Source of the DNA: Pardosa pseudoannulata
Lineage: Eukaryota > Arthropoda > Arachnida > Araneae > Lycosidae
NCBI GenBank assembly: GCA_032207245.1
Contig: CM063498.1
Span: forward strand, 50,858,346 to 50,922,345
Length of the DNA stretch: 64,000 nt
Direction of reading: 5' to 3'
The position numbers and the translations under genes are program-made. The notes below the pieces were generated by a model. That model was not told the DNA's origin, ran no database searches, and worked only from the letters and a program-made list of their open reading frames with translations. This document shows, in pieces, positions 51,940 to 63,532 of this stretch (position 1 is its first letter; each line of letters begins with the position of its first letter).

Positions 51940-53640
51940 TCGGGTTTCAATTTCGTTAACATCATTCGCAAATCTTAGACAGTAAATAAGACATTGCAAT
52001 TAACCCACGCTCATCCAAATACGACGAGGCAGTTGGTATCGATATTTGAAGCTAAAATTCTTGGTATCTATTTCTGAATTTTAATTTTAATTCTTCTTTA
52101 GTAATGGGCTCTACGAGCTTCTTTTTCAAAAATTGATGATTTTGCTATATGTGTATTGGAGAAAGGATCTGAAAACCAACACTTATGTACGCGATAAAAT
52201 TAAGATAAAATGTATATTTCTTTTCCTAGACAGTAAATTATATACTGCAACCTAAGTTCAATTTCGTTAACATCATTCGCAAATCTTAGACAGTAAATAA
52301 GACATTGCAATTAACCCACGCTCATCCAAATACGACGAGACAGTTGGTATCGATATTTGAAGCTAAAATTCTTGGTATTTATTTCTGAATTTAACTTTTA
52401 ATTCTCCGTTAGTAATGGGTCCTAAGAACTTCTGCTTCTAAAATTGATGATTTTGCTATATGTGTATTGGAGAAAGGATCTAAAAACCAATACTTATGTA
52501 CGTGATAACAGTAAGATAAAAATTCTATTTCTTTTCCTAGACAGTAAATTATATACTGCAACCTAAGTTCAATTTCGTTAACATCATTCGCAAATCTTAG
52601 ACAGTAAATAAGACACTGCAATTAACCCACGCTCATCCAGATACGACGAGACAGTTGGTATCGATATTTGAAGCTAAAATTCATGGTATTTATTTCTGAA
52701 TTTAACTTTTAATTCTCCGTTAGTAATGGGTCCTAAGAACTTCTGCTTCTAAAATTGATGATTTTGCTATATGTGTATTGGAGAAAGGATCTAAAAACCA
52801 ATACTTATGTACGTGATAACAGTAAGATAAAAATTCTATTTCTTTTCCTAGACAGTAAATTATATACTGCAACCTAAGTTTAATTTCGTTAACTTCATTC
52901 GCAAATCTTAGACAGTAAATAAGACATTGCAATTAACCCACGCTCATCCAGATACGACGAGACAGTTGGTATCGATATTTGAAGCTAAAATTCTTGGTAT
53001 TTATTTCTGAATTTAACTTTTAATTCTCCGTTAGTAATGGGTCCTAAGAACTTCTTCTTCTAAAATTGATGATTTTGCTATATGTGTATTGGAGAAAGGA
53101 TCTAAAAACCAATACTTATGTACGTGATAACAATAAGATAAAAATTCCATTTCTTTTCCTAGACAGTAAATTATATACTGCAACCTAAGTTTAATTTCAT
53201 TAACTTCATTCGCAAATCTTAGACAGTAAATAAGGCACTGCAATTAACCCACGCTCATCCAGATACGACGAGACACTTGGTATCGATATTTGAAGCTAAA
53301 ATTCTTGGTAACTATATCTGAATTTTAATTTTAATTCTTCTTCAGTAATGGGCTCTAAGACCTTCTTTTTCAGAAATTGATGATTTTCCTCTAGGCGTAT
53401 TGGAGAAAGGATCTGAAAACCAACACTTATGTACACGATAAAATTAAAATCAAAAAGTCTATTTTTTTTTCCTAGACAGTAAATTATATATTGCAATCTA
53501 AGTTCAGCCATGAGAAAGCTAGTATTGATATTTGAAGCCTTATTTTTTCTATCCATTTCTGAATTTTACTCTTATTTCTTCGTTAGCTGTGAGTTTTAAG
53601 AACTTCTCTTTCTAAAATTGATGACTCTGATACGTCTGGA
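51940..53640. repeat. 311-bp tandem array in intron 1
   Basis: Units share AATTAACCCACGCTCATCCA and the motif TCTTAGACAGTAAATAAG. The same open frame recurs exactly 311 bp apart (52409, 52720, 53031). There are about five units, with the outer ones (before about 52250 and after about 53290) more diverged and the last partial. The minus strand keeps about 70 open codons in each central unit, but the sequence resembles no known protein. The array lies wholly inside intron 1. Confidence 0.95.
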
Positions 53641-54239
53641 TGATATGTGCCTGTTAGCATAAGGAAATAGTAAAATTAAAAAGTTTTGTGTCCAAATTGG
53701 AGTCTTTATTTTGAAACCATGCTAGTTCATACTGCCTTTTCCAATTCGTTGTTTCAATTTTATGAAATGAAGGCAAATTGCATGGAAATTCGCTTTCTAT
53801 TTTGCCACTTAATACTGTGATTCTGTCATATGTATATACGTATATATATTAATTGTAATTATTTAATATAATGTAACTTAAATAAATTTTTTTGTTGACC
53901 TAAGTAGGAACTGATTTAAAAACTTTTGTTTTAAATATATTACTTGTTGGTATTTAATACATATTTTTAATTTTTATAGAGGTTTCCTGTATAAAGTAAA
54001 AGTGCGTATGAGTTTAGCAATAAGTGCTCATTTCTCTTTTATGTGTACAAATATATACAAGTGAAATTCATTTTTTTTTCTTTCTCTGTAATAGCAGTAT
54101 TTTTTTAAAACATAAATCTGGAATTTCTGAAAATCCATGCACAATACTGCATAGAAATCTTTGACGGATCTCAAAATATAATTCGAAGCGAGAACATTTA
54201 CTTTTGACTATTCACTAAAGATTAAAGAAAATTTTAAAA

Positions 54240-54775
54240 GTTTAAAAGAATTACGTTTTAATTAAGCAGATTGTTTCAACCAGAGCTGACAAACCTATGG
54301 CACGCTTGCCACCCAGTAGCACGCTACAGGTATGTATTAAAAATTTTTTTAGCCCTCGTGTGCAAAACAATAGACCGTAGCGCTCAAAAAAAATATATTC
54401 ACTTAAAACACTGAAAAAACATTTCAAAACGTTAACAAAAAAACCTATCTCCATCACTAGCCGTCAATTAAAGGCAGATTAAAAGTAAACTTTAAAACTT
54501 TAAAATCAATTACGTTTTTCAACAAAACTTTTTAATCCAGAGATAGTGAATTTATGGCACGCGATAGGTATTTCAGTGGCACGAGACAGGTACATATTAC
54601 ATAATTTTTATTCAGCTTAATCTCTGAAAAAACATTTAAAAACATTAAAAAATAACTCAACCCCATCACTGTCGAACCTAGGACACGCGTGTTACACAGT
54701 CTAAAATGTACCAAGGTAGAAGCTTCTGTACACCACACACATTTTTCATTAAATGTCACTTAAAACTTTTATATT
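54240..54775. repeat. Two diverged tandem copies with hAT-like termini
   Basis: Two segments of about 255 bp (from about 54250 and about 54505) share GGCACGC motifs, AAACATTTxAAAACnTTAA stretches and CCATCACT. The opening CAGAGCTGACAAACCTATGG resembles hAT terminal repeats. They are probably relics of nonautonomous hAT elements in intron 1. Confidence 0.5.
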
Positions 54776-54869
54776 AGAACAGTAATTCTCAAATTATTTG
54801 AAGTTACGAGGAATAATTTTGAAAATTAAACACTTTTATGTAACTTATAGAGGTTTGAAGATGATTTTT

Positions 54870-55075
54870 AGATTTACGGTAGATCAGTCGGCAAAGGCCA
54901 CGTTCTCGTAGCCGGCCTACGATCCACCGTGTTCGTTAAAGGTGACTGGAGGCACGTAAAATACGTTCGTGGTCACAATGTCCTCCAAGTTCTCAATCAG
55001 TACCTCTGAGGGTGGCAGGTCAAGCCTGTGGATCTACTACTTGATCACCTACTTCAAAATTACCAGGACCCACTT
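54870..55075 (+). mobile_element. Possible tRNA-derived SINE fragment
   Basis: A GC-richer block stands out from the AT-rich intron. TAGATCAGTCGG at 54880-54891 resembles a tRNA A box, and a decayed B-box-like CTACGATCCACC follows around 54917-54928. The body that follows (to about 55075) is not recognised. The B box is poor, so the call is tentative. Confidence 0.4.
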
Positions 55076-55078
55076 GTG

Positions 55079-55556
55079 CAGGGATGCACAAACTTTTTCG
55101 GCCGCGGGCCAAAAATCGAAAGAAAATAAACTTGGCGGGCCAAGATAAATTTTTCTAAAATTTGAAAAACAATATACAAGTACCTAATGGTTTAAATACG
55201 TTAATAAGCTGAATGAAATTGCCATTTCATTTTTAAAAGTTCCTTATACTGAGGTTAGAAGTGAGATGTACTGATTTTAAAGAAAGGTGCTAAATGCTGA
55301 TATGTCAGTCTATTTCTGAAATTATTCTTTCTAAGGTTCCAAGTTGAAAACACTTATTCACATATAAGAAGCAAATATACCGCTGATCTTCTGGGCGTGA
55401 GATAATAAATTTGGGATATAATATTTAAGTAAAAAAGGAGATGGATATATAATGTATAAATATATATTTCTTTTAATTTGCGTCGGACCGGCAACTTAAA
55501 ATTCTATCCGCGGGCCGGATAAAACCTTCTGTCGGGCCATAGATTTCCTATTCCTG
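55079..55556. mobile_element. hAT-type MITE (478 bp) with 8-bp target duplications
   Basis: The left end is CAGGGATGCACAAACTTTTT. The right end, reverse complemented, begins CAGGAATAGGAAATCT. CGCGGGCC motifs occur subterminally at both ends. The flanks are CACTTGTG (55071-55078) and CACTTGAG (55557-55564), seven of eight bases identical, as expected for a hAT target duplication. There is no transposase ORF, so it is nonautonomous. Confidence 0.72.
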
Positions 55557-55564
55557 CACTTGAG

Positions 55565-56394
55565 CATAAATTAGTATAATGAACCTATAACAGATGACAG
55601 TTACTCCCATAGCAACCAAAAAGGTTTTTTTTTTGAAGCTACGGTGGGAGGAGAGATTAATATCCCCAATCAACAAAAATATTAAAATATTTTACAAAGA
55701 ATAATATTACATAATTCAAAAGGCACTAGGCAAACAATATTTTACAAATTACTAAAATAGTTACAAATTTCAAAAATACAATATTTTTAACACTATAACA
55801 GCGTAAAATAACCTATAATAGTATAAAATAAACTATCCCAAAAATTTTTCATTTCCAGTAAAAGTCCAGAGAGGTGCAAAAATTCCTTTGAACCCTCTCT
55901 GGGTGCGCACTGCACTCAAAGATTAATTCAAAAACATATATGGACTCAAAATGGTCCAAAATGTTAACATCAATGAAAATCTGAATGTCAAATTTTTGGA
56001 TGATTTCTATACTTTTCTTATGCTTGTGGAAGAGAAATCAAACTAGAAAAAGTGCTCATTTCTTTGTAGAACTCTATACAATGAGAAAATATCTTTGTGA
56101 CACAATGAGGTAGTTTTCTTGAACTTCTTCATCTTGCTTTATTGTCTTAATACTTTCATAACGACAGCCAAATGTGCCCTATTGAGAAACCAATACCATT
56201 AAGTTCATTTTCTTTAACCATTTCAGTGTTTTGCAAAATTAAGTGTAATAAATACTGTTCTTTTCAATTCTTAAAATATTTGACTCTTTGCATTCGTCAA
56301 GAATTATGGTTTTTAGTTTTTAATAACCTTTATCTCAGCGTGTCACGTACTATACACTCGTCCTTAAAGGGATCATTTTAGCCGAACCAAAGTT
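55565..56394. other. Intron 1 sequence without recognised features
   Basis: AT-rich sequence with short low-complexity stretches. No gene, RNA or repeat structure is seen beyond a short inverted motif near 55871-55910 (AGAGAGGTGCAAAAATTC and CCTCTCTGGGTGC). Confidence 0.5.
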
Positions 56395-56965
56395 GATTTT
56401 AACCAAAATCAAACCTAGGGCATGAAATGGCCTGCCCTAGTTTAGCGTACTGGGCTGGATGCCAAATCGGTTCAATCAAGAGATTTTTGGACAGAGCGCT
56501 ACTCTGTGACACCTAGGCTAGCTGGTTGATACACGAATACGTAGATTTACTGCTTCTCTTTAATTTTCAGAGGTTTTTTTTATTTAACAAATTATTCTTT
56601 ATAGAGAAATTTAAACTTTTGTCAATACATTATAGCTTATACATAAATTCTTTAAGAATGGTTTGCTACATTTTCAACCAAAATTAAACCTAGGGCATGA
56701 GATAGTATACTGGGAATTAATCTGGGGATGTCGTATTCGTACCGTTGAGAGAGAAATCCAGAACGCTGCTCTGTGACATCACGATCATGAAGCGAGCTAC
56801 TTAATACATGAATGCGTAGCTTTAGCGTTTGTTTGCAACTTGCTCAAATTTATATTTATCAAATCATACCTTTATAGGGAAATTTAAATTTTGTCAATGA
56901 AACCACATAATACAATAATCATATCAATTTCAGATTATACATTAACTCCTTAAAAGTGGTTATTA
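56395..56965. repeat. Two tandem copies of about 278 bp
   Basis: AACCAAAATCAAACCTAGGG near 56401 recurs as AACCAAAATTAAACCTAGGG near 56678. Each is followed by CATGA(A/G)AT and a CGCT(A/G)CTCTGTGACA motif, then CGTAG(A/C)TTTA, AAATTTAAA and TTTTGTCAAT. The copies are clearly diverged. The family is not recognised. Confidence 0.75.
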
Positions 56966-57871
56966 CATTTTCATTTATTATTATCTAGAAAAACTCTTTT
57001 TAATCGTTTAATCAATTCAGTAGTTGAATGTACCTAATTCCTTCTATGTACAAGAATCGATAACGACTCTGAAACAAGTGTCTCTCAAAATATTTTATAA
57101 GCTAAATATGTTGAGAGTCACGTAACAAAATTTTTGTAGTTCTGCAGCCAGAAAGTTTGTCTCTCGACGTTAACGGGGAGGCACACTAAAAAACACCCAT
57201 AGAATGTGTAATTTTAAGGAATACGCACCTCTCTCTGTTACCTGCAGCTAGCAAGCTCCCTTTCTCCCCACCTCTTGGCTGCGAATATGAATTTTATTGG
57301 CGTTTTCCTTGTCCCTCAGTTCTTGAAAACTGTTGCTTACGTTCCTTCAGCAATCAAATCTGATATTTCACATCTAATGTGTCTTTGATGCTATTTGACT
57401 TAAAAATTATCCTATCGCAACATGTAGATTATTTTAACTTAAATTGAACTTTACTCAAGTTGATATTTGAATTTGTATCGTAACATCCCATACTGAACTC
57501 GTGGATCCTATTTTTTAAAATTCTGTTTAAGTTACTTATTTTAAGCCTTCATATTAATCAATAGTAATTTTATCTGTCCTCAATATCATGCTTAATATCC
57601 GATATCTCACATATACAAAAAAGGTAACTATGATCTAGTGTAAAGGGCTTTTCCCAGGCAGAGCAGATTCTATCATCCTGTGCAATTGTCCTCTCTCTGG
57701 GAGGTTGGCATTTGGGAGAAAAGTACGGAATTAGGAACAAAAATCCTTCTTGAGGATGATCAGTATTTGGGAAGACTCTTCGCCGAGGTATCACACATCA
57801 TGCATCCGCCTGAGTTTCAGCCCGTTGCGAGGTATCAGCAACAAACCTAATTCTTCATTTGTTTCCGTTAG
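56966..57871. other. Last part of intron 1, no recognised features
   Basis: It has mixed composition, with a GC-richer block at about 57600-57840 just before the acceptor. A minus-strand frame of 74 codons (57570-57794) has no recognised similarity. The region ends in the acceptor tract TTTGTTTCCGTTAG. Confidence 0.5.
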
Positions 57872-57971
57872 TGTTGGTGCTGCAAGAAGACGGGAGATTG
57901 TCCAAAAAATCAATGCTGCGTAGGAAATAAAGCAGGGGGAATGGGAAAGTGCAAAACATTTCCAACTGAAG
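57872..57971 (+). CDS. Prokineticin-domain peptide gene, exon 2
   Basis: This 100-bp exon (phase 0 in, phase 1 out) is bounded by a pyrimidine-rich TTAG acceptor and the donor GTAAGA. It opens with the residues CWCC and carries seven cysteines. Starting at the third cysteine of the predicted protein, spacing across exons 2-4 is C-x5-C-x4-CC-x10-C-x9-C-x17-C-x-C-x5-C-x4-C. This is the ten-cysteine colipase-like fold of the prokineticin/AVIT family, which includes astakines (arthropod blood-cell cytokines) and MIT1-type venom peptides. The mature peptide does not begin AVIT, which favours an astakine-like or toxin-like arthropod member over a vertebrate-type prokineticin receptor ligand. The two extra cysteines of CWC may lie in the signal peptide's cleavage region. 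The whole predicted precursor is about 90 residues. Confidence 0.82.
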
Positions 57972-58062
57972 GTAAGAGAATAACGCCAGATCCCTCCATA
58001 ATGGACATACTCGCTTATTGCACTGGTTCTTTAATCGGTTTCTTTCTATGGATTATTAACAG

Positions 58063-58157
58063 GGCAGAGCTGCTCTCCACTTCTTGAAGGAAAATCGAAA
58101 GAGGACAGTATGTTCACCCATCACTGCATGTGTAAACCTCCTTTGATTTGTAAAAAG
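58063..58157 (+). CDS. Prokineticin-domain peptide gene, exon 3
   Basis: This 95-bp exon (phase 1 in, phase 0 out) follows a 91-bp intron (57972-58062, GTAAGA to TTAACAG) and ends at the donor GTAAGG. It supplies cysteines 6-9 of the ten-cysteine pattern: one near its start, then, after 17 residues, the C-M-C pair and a final one after KPPLI. The C-x-C-x5-C cluster is typical of the second half of prokineticin domains. The 17-residue loop ends in two histidines. No frameshift or stop is seen. Confidence 0.82.
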
Positions 58158-58812
58158 GTAAGGACGACGAGAGTATTTAGAATTTATTATCTTAAGTAGT
58201 ATGAATAGTTTAGCTCGATCAGGACGGATAACATACATACGATAACGAAAGTCTTCCTCCATGACCCATGGTCTAATACAGGGTTAGCAAGAAATAAGTT
58301 TCTGACTTCTAAGGACTCTAAAATATGTTCTATTGGTCCAATTGGTATACAATTGGTACTACAGATAATTCAAATGATGCACTTGATAATTATAACATAA
58401 AATATTTTAGTACTGTAGTCTTTAGTACTGTATGTCTTTAGTATCACGGCACCAATTGTTAGAAGATGGTTTTGCTATGGTAAATATGTAAAAACACAAA
58501 AGAACAGACTCAGGTGGAGGAAAAAATGAAAGTATTTTATTGAACATAAATGTGTTGGTCAAAGTAATATACCAAGAATATAAACTCACATACCATCAGG
58601 GGTCATAAATGCAAGCCTCCTGTTCAAGGTGGGGTTATTTAAGGTTCAGTCACACTCTCTGCCTGAATCATTAAGGGAGATGTGTCAAGGCGGAACTGGA
58701 ACAAATTTCTTTTGCCCAGTAGTATCATCTCCCAGACAGGACGCCAATTCTCTGGTCGAGTATCTATTGTGCTCTGACAACTGATGGTCGCAACGATGAT
58801 GGAGCACATTTC

Positions 58813-58938
<126 letters not shown>

Positions 58939-59205
58939 CGAAATTGTTACACTAAAACCAATGTAATTATGTAGTAACCAACGTATTAACAAATGTATTT
59001 ATGCATATCTGAAAGTACTAGTTTTCGGGTGGTTCTACCCTTTTCTGGCAATTTTGGAGAATAACTTTGTTCTTTCTATTATTTTGGCGATTTCGATAAC
59101 AAAAACTTCATATTTCAACGATGTTTTAAGTCACGACTTCATCGTATTCAGCATGGATACTCTTCACTTAAATAACCCATTACATATAAAAAATTACGAA
59201 ATACC

Positions 59206-59364
<159 letters not shown>

Positions 59365-59974
59365 GGGCAAGACTCATTCAAAATCACAACACAGTTTATT
59401 TCTGGTGAGATACATGAAATCCATACAACATGCAAGCACTTTTACAACATCCTGCACACAGACAATGTGATTCTGCACACACACACACACTTTTTAAGTA
59501 GGGATATCTCAGGTAAAGAGACTACGAATAATCCCTAAGCACAATTGATAACTTGATAAAAAAAGTACCCATGTTTAAAGAGAACGCGTTAACTATTGGC
59601 TAAAATAGTACGGACTCGGGCTGAATTAAGTCTATTGCGTGTCTGGAGGGAAAAATCAGAATTACTGAGCAAACCCCCAACGTACTTTATCAACAAAAGT
59701 TATTAAATTAATATTAAAATATGCAAATAAAGGATTTTAATATTACATATATATATACACGTATATGTATCTGCATATATGTGCATGTATGCATAAAATG
59801 TATTATTGAACATTATGAGTTAAAAAATTAAGTAATCTTTTACAATTTTTAAAATAGAATTTTTATTACTAATAGAAAATTTTATGTGTTTTGGATAGTG
59901 TGTGTTTCATAAGATGGAAGTTAATACATTATAAAAACATACAATACTTGAATGTTGATAAATTTTCATTTCAG

Positions 59975-59998
59975 CATATATGTAGAGCTGCTGTTTGA
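59975..59998 (+). CDS. Prokineticin-domain peptide gene, exon 4 (C-terminus)
   Basis: After the acceptor TTTCATTTCAG the frame reads HICRAAV and then TGA. It provides the last cysteine of the pattern, four residues after the previous one, so the domain closes properly. The phase (0) matches exon 3. This exon is too short to find by ORF length, so the call rests on phase, acceptor quality, the missing cysteine and the poly(A) signal 120 bp downstream. Confidence 0.68.
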   Translation, partial: HICRAAV

Positions 59999-60118
59999 AC
60001 TTTTCATCTGACAGTTCATTGGATCAACAACAGATCGCAGAAATCCAGATATTTGACATGCACGTGCTTCATTTAAATAATTATTTGTGTATAGTAAAAT
60101 ATATGTCATGAAATATAC

Positions 60119-60124
60119 AATAAA
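60119..60124 (+). terminator. Poly(A) signal AATAAA
   Basis: A canonical hexamer 120 bp after the TGA of exon 4 and about 40 bp before the 359-bp satellite begins. Confidence 0.6.
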
Positions 60125-60164
60125 GACTTATGTAGAGATTATGTGTATAGATTTATTTGAATTT

Positions 60165-63052
60165 CAGCCTTTCATCCCTTCAGTGGGTAGACAAATTGAA
60201 GATAAGCATGGTTGGGCCTTAAACACTGGGGGTTCTACGTAAGGTTGACCAACTAACCAGGACATATGTTTCGCAACCCAGGACTCTTGGTCTCTAAAAC
60301 GGATATTGGCACCATAAGCCATGACACCACGTGGCATGTTGTGACGAGGACTTTAGTACTTTATCTGAATTACGCCCATTCAGTTAGAAATATTCTGTAG
60401 ATATATTTTGAGGCAAATTAGATAAGGTAATAACATTTACATACGGATATTAGCCAAAATAGAAGACCAGTGGCTTTGGGGTAGCGCTTATAGCTCTCAT
60501 AACACAGGTCCGAGGTTCGATCTCAGTCTTTCATCCCTTCAGTGGGTAGACAAATTGAAGATAAGCATGGTTGGGCCTTAAACACTGGGGGTTCTACGTA
60601 AGGTTGACCAACTAACCAGGACATATGTTTCGCAACCCAGGACTCTTGGTCTCTAAAACGGATATTGGCACCATAAGCCATGACACCACGTGGCATGTTG
60701 TGACGAGGACTTTAGTACTTTATCTGAATTACGCCCATTCAGTTAGAAATATTCTGTAGATATATTTTGAGGCAAATTAGATAAGGTAATAACATTTACA
60801 TACGGATATTAGCCAAAATAGAAGACCAGTGGCTTTGGGGTAGCGCTTATAGCTCTCATAACACAGGTCCGAGGTTCGATCTCAGTCTTTCATCCCTTCA
60901 GTGGGTAGACAAATTGAAGATAACCATGGTTGGGCCTTAAACACTGGGGGTTCTACGTAAGGTTGACCAACTAACCAGGACATATGTTTCGCAACCCAGG
61001 ACTCTTGGTCTCTAAAACGGATATTGGCACCATAAGCCATGACACCACGTGGCATGTTGTGACGAGGACTTTAGTACTTTATCTGAATTACGCCCATTCA
61101 GTTAGAAATATTCTGTAGATATATTTTGAGGCAAATTAGATAAGGTAATAACATTTACATACGGATATTAGCCAAAATAGAAGACCAGTGGCTTTGGGGT
61201 AGCGCTTATAGCTCTCATAACACAGGTCCGAGGTTCGATCTCAGTCTTTCATCCCTTCAGTGGGTAGACAAATTGAAGATAAGCATGGTTGGACTTTAAA
61301 CACTGGGGGTTCTACGTAAGGTGGACCAACTAACCAGGACATATGCTTCGCAACCCAGGACTCTTCGTCTCTAAAACGGATATTGGCACCATAAGCCATG
61401 ACACCACGTGGCATGTTGTGACGAGGACTTTAGTACTTTATCTGAATTACGCCCATTCAGTTAGAAATAGTCTGTAGATATATTTTGAGGCAAATTAGAT
61501 AAGTAATAACATTTACATACGGATATTAGCCAAAATAGAAGACCAGTGGCTTTGGGGTAGCGCTTATAGCTCTCATAACACAGGTCCGAGGTTCGATCTC
61601 AGTCTTTCATCCCTTCAGTGGGTAGACAAATTGAAGATAAGCATGGTTGGGCCTTAAACACTGGGGGTTCTACGTAAGGTTGACCAACTAACCAGGACAT
61701 ATGTTTCGCAACCCAGGACTCTTGGTCTCTAAAACGGATATTGGCACCATAAGCCATGACACCACGTGGCATGTTGTGACGAGGACTCTAGTACTTTATC
61801 TGAATTACGCCCATTCAGTTAGAAATATTCTGTAGATATATTTTGAGGTAAATTAGATAAGGTAATAACATTTACATACGGATATTAGCCAAAATAGAAG
61901 ACCAGTGGCTTTGGGGTAGCGCTTATAGCTTTCATAACACAGGTCCGAGGTTCGATCTCAGCCTTTCATCCCTTCAGTGGGTAGACAAATTGAAGATAAC
62001 CATGGTTGGGCCTTAAACACTGTGGGTTCTACGTAAAGGTTGACCAACTAACCAGGACATATGCTTCGCAACCCAGGACTCTTAGTCTCTAAAACGGATA
62101 TTGGCACCATAAGCCATGACACCACGTGGCATGTTGTGACGAGGACTTTAGTACTTTATCTGAATTACGCCCATTCAGTTAGAAATATTCTGTAGATATA
62201 TTTTGAGGCAAATTAGATAAGGTAATAACATTTACATACGGATATTAGCCAAAATAGAAGACCAGTGGCTTTGGGGTAGCGCTTATAGCTCTCATAACAC
62301 AGGTCCGAGGTTCGATCTCAGCCTTTCATCTCTTCAGTGGGTAGACAAATTGAAGATAAGCATGGTTGGGCCTTAAACACTGGGGGTTCTACGTAAGGTT
62401 GACCAACTAACCAGGACATATGCTTCGCAACCCAGGACTCTTAGTCTCTAAAACGGATATTGGCACCATAAGCCATGACACCACGTGGCATGTTGTGACG
62501 AGGACTTTAGTACTTTATCTGAATTACGCCCATTCAGTTAGAAATATTCTGTAGATATATTTTGAGGCAAATTAGATAAGGTAATAACATTTACATACGG
62601 ATATTAGCCAAAATAGAAGACCAGTGGCTTTGGGGTAGCGCTTATAGCTCTCATAACACAGGTCCGAGGTTCGATCTCAGTCTTTCATCCCTTCAGTGGG
62701 TAGACAAATTGAAGATAAGCATGGTTGGACTTTAAACACTGGGGGTTCTACGTAAGGTGGACCAACTAACCAGGACATATGCTTCGCAACCCAGGACTCT
62801 TCGTCTCTAAAGCGGATATTGGCATCATAAGCCATGACGCCACGGGGCATGTTGTGACGAGGACTCTAGTACTTTATCTGAATTACGCCCATTCAGTTAG
62901 AAATATTCTGTAGATATATTTTGAGGTAAATTAGATAAGGTAATAACATTTACATACGGATATTAGCCAAAATAGAAGACCAGTGGCTTTGGGGTAGCGC
63001 TTATAGCTTTCATAACACAGGTCCGAGGTTCGATCTCAGCCTTTCATCCCTT
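60165..63052 (+). repeat. 359-bp tandem array, eight units
   Basis: CAGTGGGTAG recurs at 60181, 60540, 60899, 61258, 61616, 61975, 62335, 62694 and 63053. Units are nearly identical, with variants such as GGGCCTT/GGACTTT and TGTTTCGC/TGCTTCGC shared between non-adjacent units (for example 61258 and 62694). Each unit ends with a tRNA-like head (see 60471-60526). The array starts about 40 bp after the poly(A) signal of the preceding gene. Confidence 0.97.
60471..60526 (+). other. tRNA-like head inside the 359-bp unit (first of eight)
   Basis: TTTGGGGTAGCGCTTATAG resembles a D-arm/A box, CTCATAAC resembles an anticodon loop with CAT, and GAGGTTCGATCTC is a near-perfect T-arm/B box. The acceptor stem does not pair, so this is a tRNA-derived SINE promoter rather than a tRNA gene. 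It recurs every 359 bp, the last at about 62984. Confidence 0.7.
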
Positions 63053-63240
63053 CAGTGGGTAGATTCTGAGGACCAAGCGTGCTTGGGTACTAAACACTGG
63101 GGGTTCCGCGTAAGGTTGACCACCTAACCGGAACATATGCTTCGCACTCCAGGGCCCTTGATCTCGGAAACTTAGAATGACACCGTACGCCCTACCCCCC
63201 TAGGGGCTGTTGCTCCGAGGAGTTTAGTTTATTAGCCAAA
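62984..63240 (+). mobile_element. Diverged tRNA-derived SINE copy closing the array
   Basis: The head matches the array units, but after CAGTGGGTAGA the body departs (TTCTGAGGACCAAGCGTGC) while keeping the SINE's order of motifs, such as TAAACACTGGGGGTTC, AAGGTTGACCA and ACATATGCTTCGCA. It looks like an older copy of the same SINE family. Similarity fades around 63240. Confidence 0.6.
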
Positions 63241-63532
63241 CTATTATACCCGAATATTACCAATCAGACTTTTCTTTAAATTTCTAAAAATACATTTGTT
63301 GATTCGTTCTGAAACTTTGGCTATGTTACCTAACTTTTGGTTAAAGAACATACTTAAAATCATATTTCCAGTAAAGTTTCGGAGACCTATGCATTAAGGA
63401 ATAACCCACTCACGAAAAAGAAAAAAAAATGTTTTTGATAACTCCTGTTACATAAATAACTGGAAATGATTTGTTACTTTTCTATAACATTTATCTGACT
63501 ACAATTTTGGGATTTTTCGGAAACATAGGTCA
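63241..63532. other. AT-rich sequence without recognised features
   Basis: Nothing is seen on either strand beyond short A and T runs. Confidence 0.5.

Noticed and set aside
57570..57794. Minus-strand frame of 74 codons before exon 2
   Set aside because: No similarity or start context is recognised. It lies in intron 1, near the acceptor of the opposite-strand gene.
60471..60526. Series of tRNA-Met genes every 359 bp
   Set aside because: The D-arm and T-arm look tRNA-like, but there is no pairing acceptor stem and the anticodon stem is poor. It is a SINE head, not a tRNA gene.
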